A stretch of DNA of 64,000 bases from Agriterribacter humi (GCF_009192765.1 NZ_VOHQ01000003.1:124001-188000); one strand, 5' to 3'. Shown: positions 52,007-61,512, numbered from the stretch's first letter. Numbers and translations: made by a program. Notes: generated by a model not told the origin, from the letters alone.

Positions 52007-52768
52007 TTATACACCAGCCACTCTTTTTTTGTATTCTGCCAATGCTTCCTCAAGCCTTTGTTTGGCTGTAGTATCACCGGGTACATTATGTGAAGGATGA
52101 ATATGGAGTTTTACACCTCTTTCGGCCAGGATCTCGGCCACAGTAGTAACGGTCATCCATACGCAGGTTACAAAAGCCATGGTTGAAACAGGGCCTATTT
52201 TATCCTGGTGATTTTTTAAGGGTACGCTGGCATCGCCGGCAGGTGCGCAGGTGTCCACTACCAGGTCGGCAATTTCAAAAATATTTTTGCCGCTCGAATG
52301 ACGGGTTTGCTTTCCTTTGGCCTCGGCAGCAGATCCAAATGCAATAACTTTCATGCCTTGTTTTCTGGCTTCTAAGGCCACATCAATATTTACATTATTT
52401 ATGCCGGAATGAGAGAACAGCCACATGGTATCGCGTTTATCAAATGTATGGCCCTTCATGATCTCTATACCATAGCCTTCTACTCTTTCTAAAAACACAA
52501 ACTGGTGCACACCCATTTGCCCGGTAATATTGGTAAAGAAAGTAAGGGGCAGCTCAACAATAGGGTGAAAGCCCACAAATCCGCCAATTCGCGGGTACAT
52601 CTCTTCAATAGGCAAAGTGGCGTGCCCGCACCCAAATGTATGCACCCACCGGCCACATTCAATGCTGTCGGCCATTATTGCTGCGGCCTTTTTTATGTTT
52701 TCCAATTGGGTATTTTCAATTTGCGACATAATATCCCTGGCGTTTTTCAGCCATTCCAATGCTAACAT
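52007..52768 (-). CDS. SIS-domain sugar isomerase (UPF0309-like)
   Basis: This 253-residue protein has one SIS (sugar isomerase) fold, as in phosphosugar-binding proteins. Landmarks are VHTFGCGHATLPIEEMYPR (about 42-60), LFSHSGINNVNIDVALEARK (about 117-136), and VIAFGSAAEAKGKQTRHSSG, followed by ADLVVDTCAPAGDA. It binds a sugar phosphate such as an amino-sugar 6-phosphate. It is the last gene of the sugar kinase-permease-isomerase group on this strand. Isomerase or deaminase activity is inferred from fold and context only. Confidence 0.85.
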   Translation of the reverse strand: MLALEWLKNARDIMSQIENTQLENIKKAAAIMADSIECGRWVHTFGCGHATLPIEEMYPRIGGFVGFHPIVELPLTFFTNITGQMGVHQFVFLERVEGYGIEIMKGHTFDKRDTMWLFSHSGINNVNIDVALEARKQGMKVIAFGSAAEAKGKQTRHSSGKNIFEIADLVVDTCAPAGDASVPLKNHQDKIGPVSTMAFVTCVWMTVTTVAEILAERGVKLHIHPSHNVPGDTTAKQRLEEALAEYKKRVAGV

Positions 52769-52793
52769 GAGATGAAATTTTAAAAGTGAATAT

Positions 52794-53951
52794 TTAATGT
52801 ATTTTTTTAAAAATAAAAATGAAAAGCAATACCATTACCACGAGTTCAGTATACAATATCGTAATAAAATGTTGTATACCATAAGTTGCTGCCACTATGC
52901 CCATCAGGTAATTAACCAGGATGTTTCCGGTAATAGCAATTACCAGCACCAGGCTAAATGCGGTGCCCGATAAAGCGGCATAACGATTACCCACTATCCC
53001 CAGCATAATGGGGAATCCTCCGGCAATGCCTGCACCCAGCAATAATAGTCCCGAAAGCGCAGTAAAAAAAGAGGCAGTCGCTTGCAGAAAAATGATCCCG
53101 CCAAGGAATAAGCCGAAAGAAAACAATAAAATATTTCTGGCAGTAATTTTTCGAAAAACGGTTCCCGTTAATAAGCGCATCAGCGTCATACCGGCAACAC
53201 AGGCCGAAAGGGCGTACAACGCATTGCTTTCTGAAAGGTCTTTTCGCTCAATCAGAAAAGCAGTTGTCCAGTTGTTTACAATTGCCTCAAGGCTGCTCTG
53301 GCAAAAAAGATAAAAAGCAACCAGCAGCAACACCGTATCTTTTAATAAACCGAAGCTTCTTTTCAAAGGTAAGCCCTGTGTTATTTTGGGTGAAGGAAAG
53401 CGGATGAGCAGGTAAAACAATGCAACTCCAAATGCGATGACGGCTGCTCCCGAAAGAATGATGGGGTAGGTGTAATACTGTTTCAGTATGCCGAGCACAA
53501 ACGGTAAGCCCAACGCCCCGATCCCAAAAGATACACCCAGCAGGCTGAGGTTTGCGCCTTTGTATTCATCACTAATATCGGCAACTACGGCATTGGTAGC
53601 CCCGTTGATGATTCCGCCGGCTAATCCAAAAATAAAGATGGAGAACTGAAGCCATTCGGTGGATGGCGAATAAGCGATGCCTGTAAAGCCTGTTGCCAGC
53701 AACAGGCAGGCACTGACCAGCAATATCTTATATCCATACCTGTCGCATACAGGACCAAAAAAAAGTGAGCCTGTAAGCAGCCCGGCAGGAAGGATGGCAA
53801 ACAGTGTTCCCGCCTCCAGTTTATCTAATTTAAAGTTTTGCTGCAATCCCTGCGATACGCTGCCTAATGTAAGCAGTGCGATACCAAAAAGCAACAAGCC
53901 GCAACATGCAGAAATGAAAAGCGTTGTTTTATTGTATGTTGCCGGAGCCAT
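52794..53951 (-). CDS. MFS sugar permease
   Basis: This 385-residue inner-membrane protein has twelve helices and major-facilitator landmarks, including FFGPVCDRYGYKILLVSACL (the D-R-x-x-x-K/R loop after helix 2, about 63-82) and ISDEYKGANLSLLGVSFGIG. The start overlaps the end of the sugar kinase gene by 23 bp, a sign of translational coupling. In this context it probably carries MurNAc or another amino sugar from the periplasm to the cytosol. Its substrate has not been shown. Confidence 0.87.
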   Translation of the reverse strand: MAPATYNKTTLFISACCGLLLFGIALLTLGSVSQGLQQNFKLDKLEAGTLFAILPAGLLTGSLFFGPVCDRYGYKILLVSACLLLATGFTGIAYSPSTEWLQFSIFIFGLAGGIINGATNAVVADISDEYKGANLSLLGVSFGIGALGLPFVLGILKQYYTYPIILSGAAVIAFGVALFYLLIRFPSPKITQGLPLKRSFGLLKDTVLLLVAFYLFCQSSLEAIVNNWTTAFLIERKDLSESNALYALSACVAGMTLMRLLTGTVFRKITARNILLFSFGLFLGGIIFLQATASFFTALSGLLLLGAGIAGGFPIMLGIVGNRYAALSGTAFSLVLVIAITGNILVNYLMGIVAATYGIQHFITILYTELVVMVLLFIFIFKKIH

Positions 53952-54903
53952 GGTTATATTTATTTTTTGAAGCTAAAAATGCGGCGCCATACAAACACGC
54001 TTCGTCACCTAATGCAGAGGGCTCAAACTTTGTGTGCTTAATGCTAACAGGCTGCGCCCAGCGACAGGCTTCCTCCATAATATCTGGTAAGAGCTGCAAT
54101 GCGGGGCCAAACACACCTCCGCCAAAAATGATCTTTTCAGGATTAAAAAGACTTACCAGGTTAGCTGAAGCCATTCCCCAGTATTGAATGCATTGTCTTA
54201 TTATTTTTATAGCGGCAGGATCGCCATAGCTGTAAGCATTAAATACATGACGGGCTTTAATGTCTTTTAGAGGAATGCGGTTTAGTAAGCTGGTTGTAAT
54301 TTTTTCTGACTGCAACAATTCACGGGCCGATTTGGCGATGCCTTCTCCCGAGGCATGCTGTTCAAAGCAACCACATGATGTATATGCATCTCGAAAAGGT
54401 GTAGTTAATGCCATCCAGCCAATAGCTCCGGATATACCCTGTGCTCCGTTTATGATATTACCATTAGCCATAATGCCCGCACCTATTCCTGTGCCTACAG
54501 CAAGAAAGATAACGTTATTGCATTGGCGCGCATTTCCTTTCCATATTTCTCCCAGGAGGCTACATGACCGGTCGTTATCAATAATTATACTGGTGTCTTT
54601 ACAGTTTTGCTGCAATTCATTCAACAGCGGGTACGCTTCCCACCCTGGTATATTGGGCGCCCACACGGTGCCGCTTGCCGGATTACTGATACCTGGTACG
54701 GCTACACCTGTAGCCAATATGCCATCTCCTTTTTGCTGCCATTCAGATTGCAGTATGTTTATCTTTTGAGTAATGAACACTCCCACTTCCGTACCCTTCC
54801 TGTTTTCAAGGGATGCTTTTTCTTTATGCAATAACTCGCCGCTTTCCGAAAAAACACCTGCTAATAATTTTGTTCCACCCAGGTCAATACCCAGTACAGC
54901 CAT
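53929..54903 (-). CDS. ROK-family sugar kinase with altered substrate and zinc motifs
   Basis: This 324-residue protein has the ROK ATP site LGIDLGGTKLLAGV (about 4-17), the catalytic pair N110-D111 in IIIDNDRSCSLLGE, and the VGTGIGAGIM block (136-145). Two standard ROK features are changed. The ExGH motif reads GAIGW (159-163), so glutamate and zinc histidine are replaced by alanine and tryptophan. The zinc cysteine motif is reduced to SCGCFEQHASG (176-186). It phosphorylates a sugar, perhaps N-acetylmuramic acid, given the MurQ gene nearby. Glucose or GlcNAc are alternatives. It overlaps the MFS gene by 23 bp. Confidence 0.88.
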   Translation of the reverse strand: MAVLGIDLGGTKLLAGVFSESGELLHKEKASLENRKGTEVGVFITQKINILQSEWQQKGDGILATGVAVPGISNPASGTVWAPNIPGWEAYPLLNELQQNCKDTSIIIDNDRSCSLLGEIWKGNARQCNNVIFLAVGTGIGAGIMANGNIINGAQGISGAIGWMALTTPFRDAYTSCGCFEQHASGEGIAKSARELLQSEKITTSLLNRIPLKDIKARHVFNAYSYGDPAAIKIIRQCIQYWGMASANLVSLFNPEKIIFGGGVFGPALQLLPDIMEEACRWAQPVSIKHTKFEPSALGDEACLYGAAFLASKNKYNHGSGNIQ

Positions 54904-55016
54904 AGCAAATACAATTTTTAATGATCAGTAAAAGCATTAAAGGGCGGATGTTTTTGTAAGTTAAATTAAATGTTGCAGCAATAGAATAAAAGTAGGAGGC
55001 GGTTTCAGGTAGCGTA

Positions 55017-55057
55017 TAGAAAAATACAGTCCGGCTTTTTCGGACTGTATTTTTCTA
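55017..55057. terminator. Strong hairpin between the susD-like gene and the kinase gene
   Basis: A perfect 17-bp stem (55017-55033 with 55041-55057) has a 7-nt loop GCTTTTT. On the minus strand it follows the SusD stop (55112) by about 55 bp and has A/T runs at the stem base. It probably ends the SusC-SusD transcript before the kinase gene. Confidence 0.72.
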
Positions 55058-55111
55058 TCATTGTTATACATGTATAGGTTAGTATATATTTTTCAAAACG
55101 GGCAACTGCTC

Positions 55112-56953
55112 TTACCAACCCGGAGTTTGGCTAAGGGTATATCCTTTTTCCTCGTATTGAATAATCTGAGACTGCCCTACAGGCGCTAGGTAAGATTGTT
55201 CCGTAAAAGGATTCCTGTTTTGCGCATTGTCTACCATCCAGAAACCTACTAACGAAGCAGCATTATTGCCATCATAAGTAATAACTGTGCCATCCGGTTG
55301 CTTAACTTTTGTTCTGCCAATATAGGCATCTGTTAAATAAGCCGGCGCTTCAGCCTGCACATTTACCCACGGACCAAGGAAATAATCGGGGTTGGTGCTG
55401 AAATCCATATACTCAAGCTTCTTCCATCTTTTAAGGTCTAAAAGCCTTGTATGTTCAAATACAAACTCCATTCTTCTTTCGCGGCGTATTTCCCATATCA
55501 GGGAAGGCACATCTGCATCCCTGTCTGGATCATTGGGTAACGCTCCTAACATCAATGGCGCTGTTTGTTGCACACCTTTATCAGCAGCCGCAGCATCAAG
55601 CGGGCGCAGGCGAATGGCATTAATGGATTTATCAATATCCTCCTGTGCAACAGGGCTGCCGCCAAGGTATTCCGCTAATACTGCTTTTGCTTCTATCCAG
55701 TTTAATACTACTTCCGCCAGTCGCATAACAGGAGCATCACTTGTATTGGTATTGCTGCCCCAGGCAGCAGGATAGGTTTTACCTATATAAGTTATCGCGT
55801 CTCTTGAGGCAAACTTAAAGCCATACAAAAGCGTAGCGGATGGTGTAAGGGCTTTATCAACAAATGAGGCTTCAAAGCGGGGGTCTCTTGTTTTTACAAG
55901 GTCGGCAATTGTAAAGCTTTCGGCATCCGGTACGCCCGAGTTTTGCCATACTTTCCCGTCATTGGCAATAAATGATTTGATCAGCACAAGATTAGGATCC
56001 ACACCCACCACTTCTGTTCCATTTGAATAAGAGCCAATGCAATGGGTTACCGTTAATGCCGCGTCATATACCCTATACAACAATACTTCAGGATGGCCTG
56101 CCAGGCTTTCTGAAGAAAACAATGATTTGAGATCTCTTCCAAAACTATACTTATTGCTGTTCATCACTATCTCCGCGGCCTCTACCGCAAAATCTAAGTA
56201 TTTTTTTGCTCTTGCGGCATCTAACCCATGGTAATGCTGGTAAGTGCCTTCAAACAACATGAATCTTGAAATAAATGCTGCAGCTATATATTTGTTTAAA
56301 AATTGTGCGCCGTCATTCTCACGCATATTGCCCAATGCGTATTTGAAATCTTCATACACATTATCCATCACTACTCCGCGGTCGTCCCTGTCTTTGTATA
56401 AGGCCGGTAAGTCATCGTCGGCTAGCACCTTATCGAAATACGGAACATCTCCGAAAACACTTACTAACCGGCTGTATTCAAATCCCCTGAAAAAACGGGC
56501 AACTGCTGTCCAGTGCTTGTATGCATCTTCAGAAATGCCGGATTTGGCTTCGTTTTCGAGGCGGTCGAGCAGAATGTTCGATTTTCTTACCCATGCGAAA
56601 TCCCAGGTGGGCCCTGCATAAGTTTGAAGCCAGGCTGCAGCTTCTGATGTGGATCCTCTTGATGTGGGGACGCTGCTTTCAAAGCTGGACTGTACATTTT
56701 TGCCGGTAAGATCATCTGAAAATGTATATCCTCTTACCGGGGTATAATCCGCCGTGAATGACGTATTATATCCACTGAAATAATAAGAATAATAGCTATT
56801 GACATACATGCGGATATCATCTTCATTCCTCCAGAATTGCCCGTCTACATAGCTGGTCAAAGGAGGGCGGTCGAGTATATTTTTATTACAACCTGCCAAT
56901 AAAATAACTGCCACCAGGCTATATATTAATTTTATGTTCTTCATCATGATCAA
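55112..56953 (-). CDS. SusD/RagB-family outer-membrane lipoprotein
   Basis: This 613-residue (or slightly shorter) protein is the surface lipoprotein lid of a SusCD glycan importer. A lipobox is visible in VAVILLAGCNKN (cysteine near 22). The N-terminal SusD-like domain begins about residue 25 (DRPPLTSYVDGQFWRNEDDI). The C-terminal RagB/SusD repeat region includes MRLAEVVLNWIEAKAVLAEY and EIRRERRMEFVFEHTRLLDL. It binds the glycan and hands it to the SusC channel encoded 2 bp upstream in the same operon. The start is one of several ATGs at 56944-56953. Confidence 0.93.
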   Translation of the reverse strand: MIMMKNIKLIYSLVAVILLAGCNKNILDRPPLTSYVDGQFWRNEDDIRMYVNSYYSYYFSGYNTSFTADYTPVRGYTFSDDLTGKNVQSSFESSVPTSRGSTSEAAAWLQTYAGPTWDFAWVRKSNILLDRLENEAKSGISEDAYKHWTAVARFFRGFEYSRLVSVFGDVPYFDKVLADDDLPALYKDRDDRGVVMDNVYEDFKYALGNMRENDGAQFLNKYIAAAFISRFMLFEGTYQHYHGLDAARAKKYLDFAVEAAEIVMNSNKYSFGRDLKSLFSSESLAGHPEVLLYRVYDAALTVTHCIGSYSNGTEVVGVDPNLVLIKSFIANDGKVWQNSGVPDAESFTIADLVKTRDPRFEASFVDKALTPSATLLYGFKFASRDAITYIGKTYPAAWGSNTNTSDAPVMRLAEVVLNWIEAKAVLAEYLGGSPVAQEDIDKSINAIRLRPLDAAAADKGVQQTAPLMLGALPNDPDRDADVPSLIWEIRRERRMEFVFEHTRLLDLKRWKKLEYMDFSTNPDYFLGPWVNVQAEAPAYLTDAYIGRTKVKQPDGTVITYDGNNAASLVGFWMVDNAQNRNPFTEQSYLAPVGQSQIIQYEEKGYTLSQTPGW

Positions 56954-56955
56954 GT

Positions 56956-59900
56956 TTAAAAGTTTAATTGAAGACCTGCAGAAAAGCTTTTAAAAGCGGG
57001 CACGCCTGTACCTGTGCGGCCCAAATTATAATTGGATTCATTCCACATGGAATAGCCACTTATGCTTTCAGGGTCAATAGGTAATCCCCCTAAGTGATCC
57101 CAGGTAATAAAGTTCTCCAGTGCTACATACACTCTTAAAGTATTAATGTGTGCTTTGTTAAGCAATGCTTGCGGCAAAGAATACCCGATTGTTAGGTTTT
57201 TTAAACGCATGTAGGCCATGTTCAGCAGGTACCTGTCCTGCACCTGCATATTGTTGGCAGTATTGCTGCCGGCATTGTTGTAAGCAGCGGGATAAAAAGC
57301 GTTTGGCGTTTCGGGCGTCCAGTAATTGCCCGCAATAGTTTCCGGCATGGCGCCATCCGAAGATTGAAAGCCCGGAATGCTTAAAAAGCCCTGTCCCCAG
57401 ATCTTACGGCTGGCTACTCCCTGGAAAAATGCGCTGATGTCAAAATTTTTATAATCAGCTCCTATTCTGAAGCCATACTCATACCTCGGGTTGGAGTTTC
57501 CTATTACCTCCAGGTCGCCGTGATCGTCTAACGTACCTTTACCATTATTCAGTTCTCCGTCTCCATTCACATCTTTAAACTTTACATCACCAGGGCCAAA
57601 CCTGAAGTTGGCGGAGTTTTGCAGGTATGCCTGGTAAACAGGTTTTTTGCCATCTGCCCCGGGTTTTAACTGGTAAGCCTGTTTGCCGGCATACAAGGCG
57701 GTTTCAGCATCGGTTAATGTGATCAATACAGGCTTGTTTGAGCCATCTGATACAAAATCGTCTGTTTGATATAACCGGTCTGTACGATATCCCCATATTT
57801 CACCAATCACTTTACCATTATAATTTCCTGTAACCTGGGTACCGGAACCATAAGCAGTTAAAGTTGTTTTTGAATCAGAAAGGTTACCGCTGATGTGTAT
57901 GCCCATTCCATTTTCAAATCTAGGGTTAAAAGACACAGCCAGATCCCAGCCCCTGGTCTTTAAAGAACCATAATTGCCTTGCGGGGCACCGGTGCCAAAG
58001 GTTAATGGAACGCCCTCTGCGGGCACAATCATGTCATTGGTATTTCTCTGAAACAGGTCGAGGTTTACATTCAGCTTACCATTAAGAAATCCGGCATCTA
58101 CACCAATGTTGGTGGTTACAATATCCTGCCAGCGTATCCTTGAAGCAACTGCTGCCGGCGACCCAACATAATTTACCCTGGCACCGTTGGCGCCGATCCA
58201 GGTAGATTGTCCGCTGGGCATTATTTCGATATACAAATTGTTGGGAACACTCTGGTCTCCTATAGAACCCCATGAACCCCTGAATTTAAGAAAACTCAAT
58301 GCCGGACGGCTCCATTGCATAAATGCTTCCTCACTTGCCACCCAACCAGCAGAAAAAGAGGGAAACCAACGCCATTTAAGATCTGTTGGAAACTTTGAGG
58401 AACCGTCATAACGCAGATTACCTTCAAAAAGATATTTCTCTTTAAAGGCGTAGTTGATTCGTCCGAAATAACCTAATTGTGCTTCCCAAAACTTATCTCC
58501 GTCAACGGTTTGTGTTCCTGTTCCAAAATTAAACTGTGGGTTTGTAATATCTGAAAGGTTGGTAACCTGTGAAAATTGCCATTCAGTAGTAGCCGTAACA
58601 CGGTTTATACCTGCAATAAATTTAAATTTATGATCGCTACCGATACCAAGATTATATGTTGTAAAAGCATTGATGGTATTACTTAAAAAGTTGGTAGCCG
58701 TTCTTGCAAGGTGATCAGGGTTTGCGCCATACGAAGTATACGTATCGTACGACAAATCATAAGCCTGCATAGCTCCGGGATCGGTAGATGAAACAACCTG
58801 ACCTTCATTATTTACATACACCTGGTTACCATCCGCATCTACTCTTAATTTAGGAGCTACCCATGAATTCCTGGCCGTATACCTGGTACCGGGTCGTTTC
58901 CACATTTCCTCCTGGTTGGTGTAAGTATAATCAAAATCTACCTTCCAGTTGCTTTGTATATTCAGCGTAGCACCCAAACTTACATTAGCATAATTCTGAA
59001 GAATATTTGCAGTATTGGCTGCTGCCATTTCGCTTACCGGGCTGCGGATGGGGTCGCCGTTTTGATCATTGCCAAATGGATATAAAGGTCCCCAGCGGTA
59101 CAGGTACAACCAGGGATCTGCTGTAGTTGAGCTTGTAACATATGGGTATTCTTTATTTCTTCTTGAGTATAATGCGCCTCCTCTAACGGTCAGGTATTTA
59201 TTGATCTCGCTGGATATTTTCAGCGAGGCGTTATACCTTGTAAACTGATCCTTTTTAGCAGGTTTTATCATGCCGCTCTGATCCAGCATTCCCAGTCCGA
59301 GGTTATAAGAAGTTTTACCGGTGGTAAGCCCGAATGAGAGGTTGTGCTGCTGCGTAGGGGCCCATTCTTTTACCATATAATCGTAAGCATCGTATGTGCG
59401 CATACCCATTTTTTGGTTTGAGCCCTGCACAAACCAGTCTCTTCCAAATACAGTAGGATCGCCTTTACCGATGGAGCTGCCATATTTTTCTTCCCACTGA
59501 GCGGCTTTTTCGTAGCTCGCTCTATCTACATAGTAAAATGCACCTGTTGGAGTAAAAGTACCTACGCGCTCGGCCGCATCAACTGTATATTTTAAACCAT
59601 TCACACGTGCCATTTCGAGATCTTTCCATACGTTCTGCCACGAAAAGTTATTGCTGTAGCTAACCTGTGGTTTGCCGCCTGCTGCTCCTTTTTTTGTTGT
59701 AATCAATATCACACCAAATGAAGCTTTGGAGCCGTAAATGGAAGCGGCTGCTGCATCTTTCAGTACAGTTATGTTGGCAATGTCATTAGGGTTTACCAAT
59801 TGTATACTTGGTATCTCAACGTTATCGAGCAATATTAGCGGCGAAGCACCTCCCTGGAATGAACCTATTTGCCCGCGAATTTTTATAATAGGATCTGAAC

Positions 59901-60384
59901 CTATCTCACCACTCGGAACCGTAACACTCAATCCGGCTGCTCCACCCTGCAATGCTCTTCCTACATCCGCTATAGGTCTGTTCTGCACAGATTTCTGTAC
60001 ATCAATTGTAGTAACTGCACCTGTGAGATTTTCTCTTTTCTGAGTACCATAGCCTACCACTACTACTTCACCCAGTACATTTTCTGCATTTTCCAGTTCA
60101 ATACTGAGCGCACTACTGCGGGCTGCTACCGCAGCGAAAGTGGTTTTAAATCCTACAAAAGAAAAACTTAGTCTTTGTCCGGTTTGTGCGGCAATGCTGA
60201 AGTTTCCGTTTTCATCGGTGATCGTATTGCTGTTGGTAGCAACATTGGTTACGGATACGCCGGGGAGTGGTTCTTTTTCAATTTTAGATACGACGCGGCC
60301 GGTTATGGTTTTTTCCTGTGCCGGCAACGTCAAATGACAAAGCAAAATGCCTGTCAGAAGCAAAAAGCGCTGAAATCTGGTCAT
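56956..60384 (-). CDS. SusC/RagA-family TonB-dependent outer-membrane transporter
   Basis: This 1142-residue protein is the TonB-dependent channel of the SusCD pair. A signal peptide (about 1-22, LCHLTLPAQ) is followed by a carboxypeptidase-like regulatory domain (about 25-100, ITGRVVSKIEKEPLPGVSV), the plug starting VVVGYGTQKRENLTGAVTTI (about 107-126), and a 22-strand barrel to the C-terminus (FKSFSAGLQLNF). It imports a sugar oligomer or amino sugar. It starts with ATG at 60384 and is followed after 2 bp by the SusD gene. The adjacent MurQ gene points to a MurNAc-containing substrate. Confidence 0.94.
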   Translation of the reverse strand: MTRFQRFLLLTGILLCHLTLPAQEKTITGRVVSKIEKEPLPGVSVTNVATNSNTITDENGNFSIAAQTGQRLSFSFVGFKTTFAAVAARSSALSIELENAENVLGEVVVVGYGTQKRENLTGAVTTIDVQKSVQNRPIADVGRALQGGAAGLSVTVPSGEIGSDPIIKIRGQIGSFQGGASPLILLDNVEIPSIQLVNPNDIANITVLKDAAAASIYGSKASFGVILITTKKGAAGGKPQVSYSNNFSWQNVWKDLEMARVNGLKYTVDAAERVGTFTPTGAFYYVDRASYEKAAQWEEKYGSSIGKGDPTVFGRDWFVQGSNQKMGMRTYDAYDYMVKEWAPTQQHNLSFGLTTGKTSYNLGLGMLDQSGMIKPAKKDQFTRYNASLKISSEINKYLTVRGGALYSRRNKEYPYVTSSTTADPWLYLYRWGPLYPFGNDQNGDPIRSPVSEMAAANTANILQNYANVSLGATLNIQSNWKVDFDYTYTNQEEMWKRPGTRYTARNSWVAPKLRVDADGNQVYVNNEGQVVSSTDPGAMQAYDLSYDTYTSYGANPDHLARTATNFLSNTINAFTTYNLGIGSDHKFKFIAGINRVTATTEWQFSQVTNLSDITNPQFNFGTGTQTVDGDKFWEAQLGYFGRINYAFKEKYLFEGNLRYDGSSKFPTDLKWRWFPSFSAGWVASEEAFMQWSRPALSFLKFRGSWGSIGDQSVPNNLYIEIMPSGQSTWIGANGARVNYVGSPAAVASRIRWQDIVTTNIGVDAGFLNGKLNVNLDLFQRNTNDMIVPAEGVPLTFGTGAPQGNYGSLKTRGWDLAVSFNPRFENGMGIHISGNLSDSKTTLTAYGSGTQVTGNYNGKVIGEIWGYRTDRLYQTDDFVSDGSNKPVLITLTDAETALYAGKQAYQLKPGADGKKPVYQAYLQNSANFRFGPGDVKFKDVNGDGELNNGKGTLDDHGDLEVIGNSNPRYEYGFRIGADYKNFDISAFFQGVASRKIWGQGFLSIPGFQSSDGAMPETIAGNYWTPETPNAFYPAAYNNAGSNTANNMQVQDRYLLNMAYMRLKNLTIGYSLPQALLNKAHINTLRVYVALENFITWDHLGGLPIDPESISGYSMWNESNYNLGRTGTGVPAFKSFSAGLQLNF

Positions 60385-60705
60385 AGCAATCGTTTTAGTA
60401 ATAAAGAATAAAGGGAGTTTATTTTGTTATTTGAACCGGCTTTTACACCCAGCAATGATTTAAAAAGTTTAATAGTTTATTTGAATAGGGTGGATTCATC
60501 CCAGGCCAAAAACAGCACAATCTCACGCCTTCCTGTTGTCAAAACCGGCATAATAGGTAGCTTGTTCTGTGAATATTTATGTTATTTCTGTTGAATTGAG
60601 ATATATCAATTGTTCGAACAAGATAAATATAAAAATGCAATAACCAGCAAGAAGCAGATAAAAAATGCAAAAATATTTTAAATAACTGCATAAATTGGTT
60701 TTCGC
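60385..60705. other. Regulatory region between murQ and the susC-like gene
   Basis: No gene is present. It holds a perfect 12-bp palindrome (60610-60621) and a -7-like TATTTTTG on the minus strand (60668-60675). Both sit in front of the susC-like gene. Confidence 0.5.
60610..60621 (-). promoter_or_regulatory. Perfect palindrome TTGTTCGAACAA, candidate operator
   Basis: A 12-bp perfect palindrome lies about 225 bp in front of the susC start and 45 bp from a -7-like element. Symmetric sites of this length are typical of dimeric repressors. No repressor gene is adjacent, so the regulator is unknown. Confidence 0.4.
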
Positions 60706-61512
60706 TTACTCTTGTTTCCGGGCTTCAAGGGCTTTTCGTACATTTTTATTTTCTGCAATAAGTTGTTTTGCCGTTTGCCGGTCAACATTCAGTTCCTTCA
60801 TAACAATATTTACACCACGGGCGATCAGTTTATTATTGCTTAGTTTCATATCTACCATTTTGTTTCCTTTTACCCGGCCCAACTGTATCATTACCGCTGT
60901 GGAGATCATATTTAATGAAAGCTTTTGAGCGGTTCCGGCCTTCATGCGGGTACTGCCCGTTATAAATTCTGCTCCCGTTACTATTTCAACCGGGTATTGT
61001 ACGGAAGCTCCAAGTGGTGTGTTCAGATTGCAGGTAATGCAGCCGGTGAGTAGTCCGGATTTACGGGCACTTTCCACACCTCCAATAACATAAGGTGTAG
61101 TGCCGGAGGCGGCTATACCGATAATGGAATCTGATTTGTTGATCGCATATTCTTCTAAATCATTAATGGCTTTTTCCTTATTATCTTCAGCAAATTCAAT
61201 GGCTTTTCTTATGGCGCCATCTCCTCCGGCCATAATACCAATAACCCAGTCTTCCGGCACACCAAATGTTGGCGGACATTCAGATGCATCCAATATACCA
61301 AGCCTGCCGCTCGTACCGGCGCCGATATAAAAAAGACGCCCTCCTTTTTTCATTCTTTTCACAATGGCTGTTACAAGGGCATTTATCTGGGGGATGGCTT
61401 TTGCTACTGCTAATGAAACCGTCTGATCCTCGCTATTGATGCCTTCCAATATTTCCATTACTGTCATTTTATCCAGTCCGTCAAAACGTGATGGCATTTC
61501 TGTTGTAAGCAT
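60706..61512 (-). CDS. murQ: N-acetylmuramic acid 6-phosphate etherase
   Basis: MurQ removes the D-lactyl ether from MurNAc-6-phosphate, giving GlcNAc-6-phosphate in peptidoglycan recycling. The 268-residue protein carries the SIS phosphosugar motif RLFYIGAGTSGRLGILDASE (about 59-78). The catalytic glutamates are E78 in DASECPPTFG and E109 in FAEDNKEK. The ITGSTRMKAGTAQKLSLNMI block (about 184-203) is diagnostic. It is slightly shorter than E. coli MurQ (298). It comes first in a block with SusC/SusD, kinase and permease, 321 bp ahead of susC. Confidence in the enzyme is high. Confidence 0.95.
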   Translation of the reverse strand: MLTTEMPSRFDGLDKMTVMEILEGINSEDQTVSLAVAKAIPQINALVTAIVKRMKKGGRLFYIGAGTSGRLGILDASECPPTFGVPEDWVIGIMAGGDGAIRKAIEFAEDNKEKAINDLEEYAINKSDSIIGIAASGTTPYVIGGVESARKSGLLTGCITCNLNTPLGASVQYPVEIVTGAEFITGSTRMKAGTAQKLSLNMISTAVMIQLGRVKGNKMVDMKLSNNKLIARGVNIVMKELNVDRQTAKQLIAENKNVRKALEARKQE

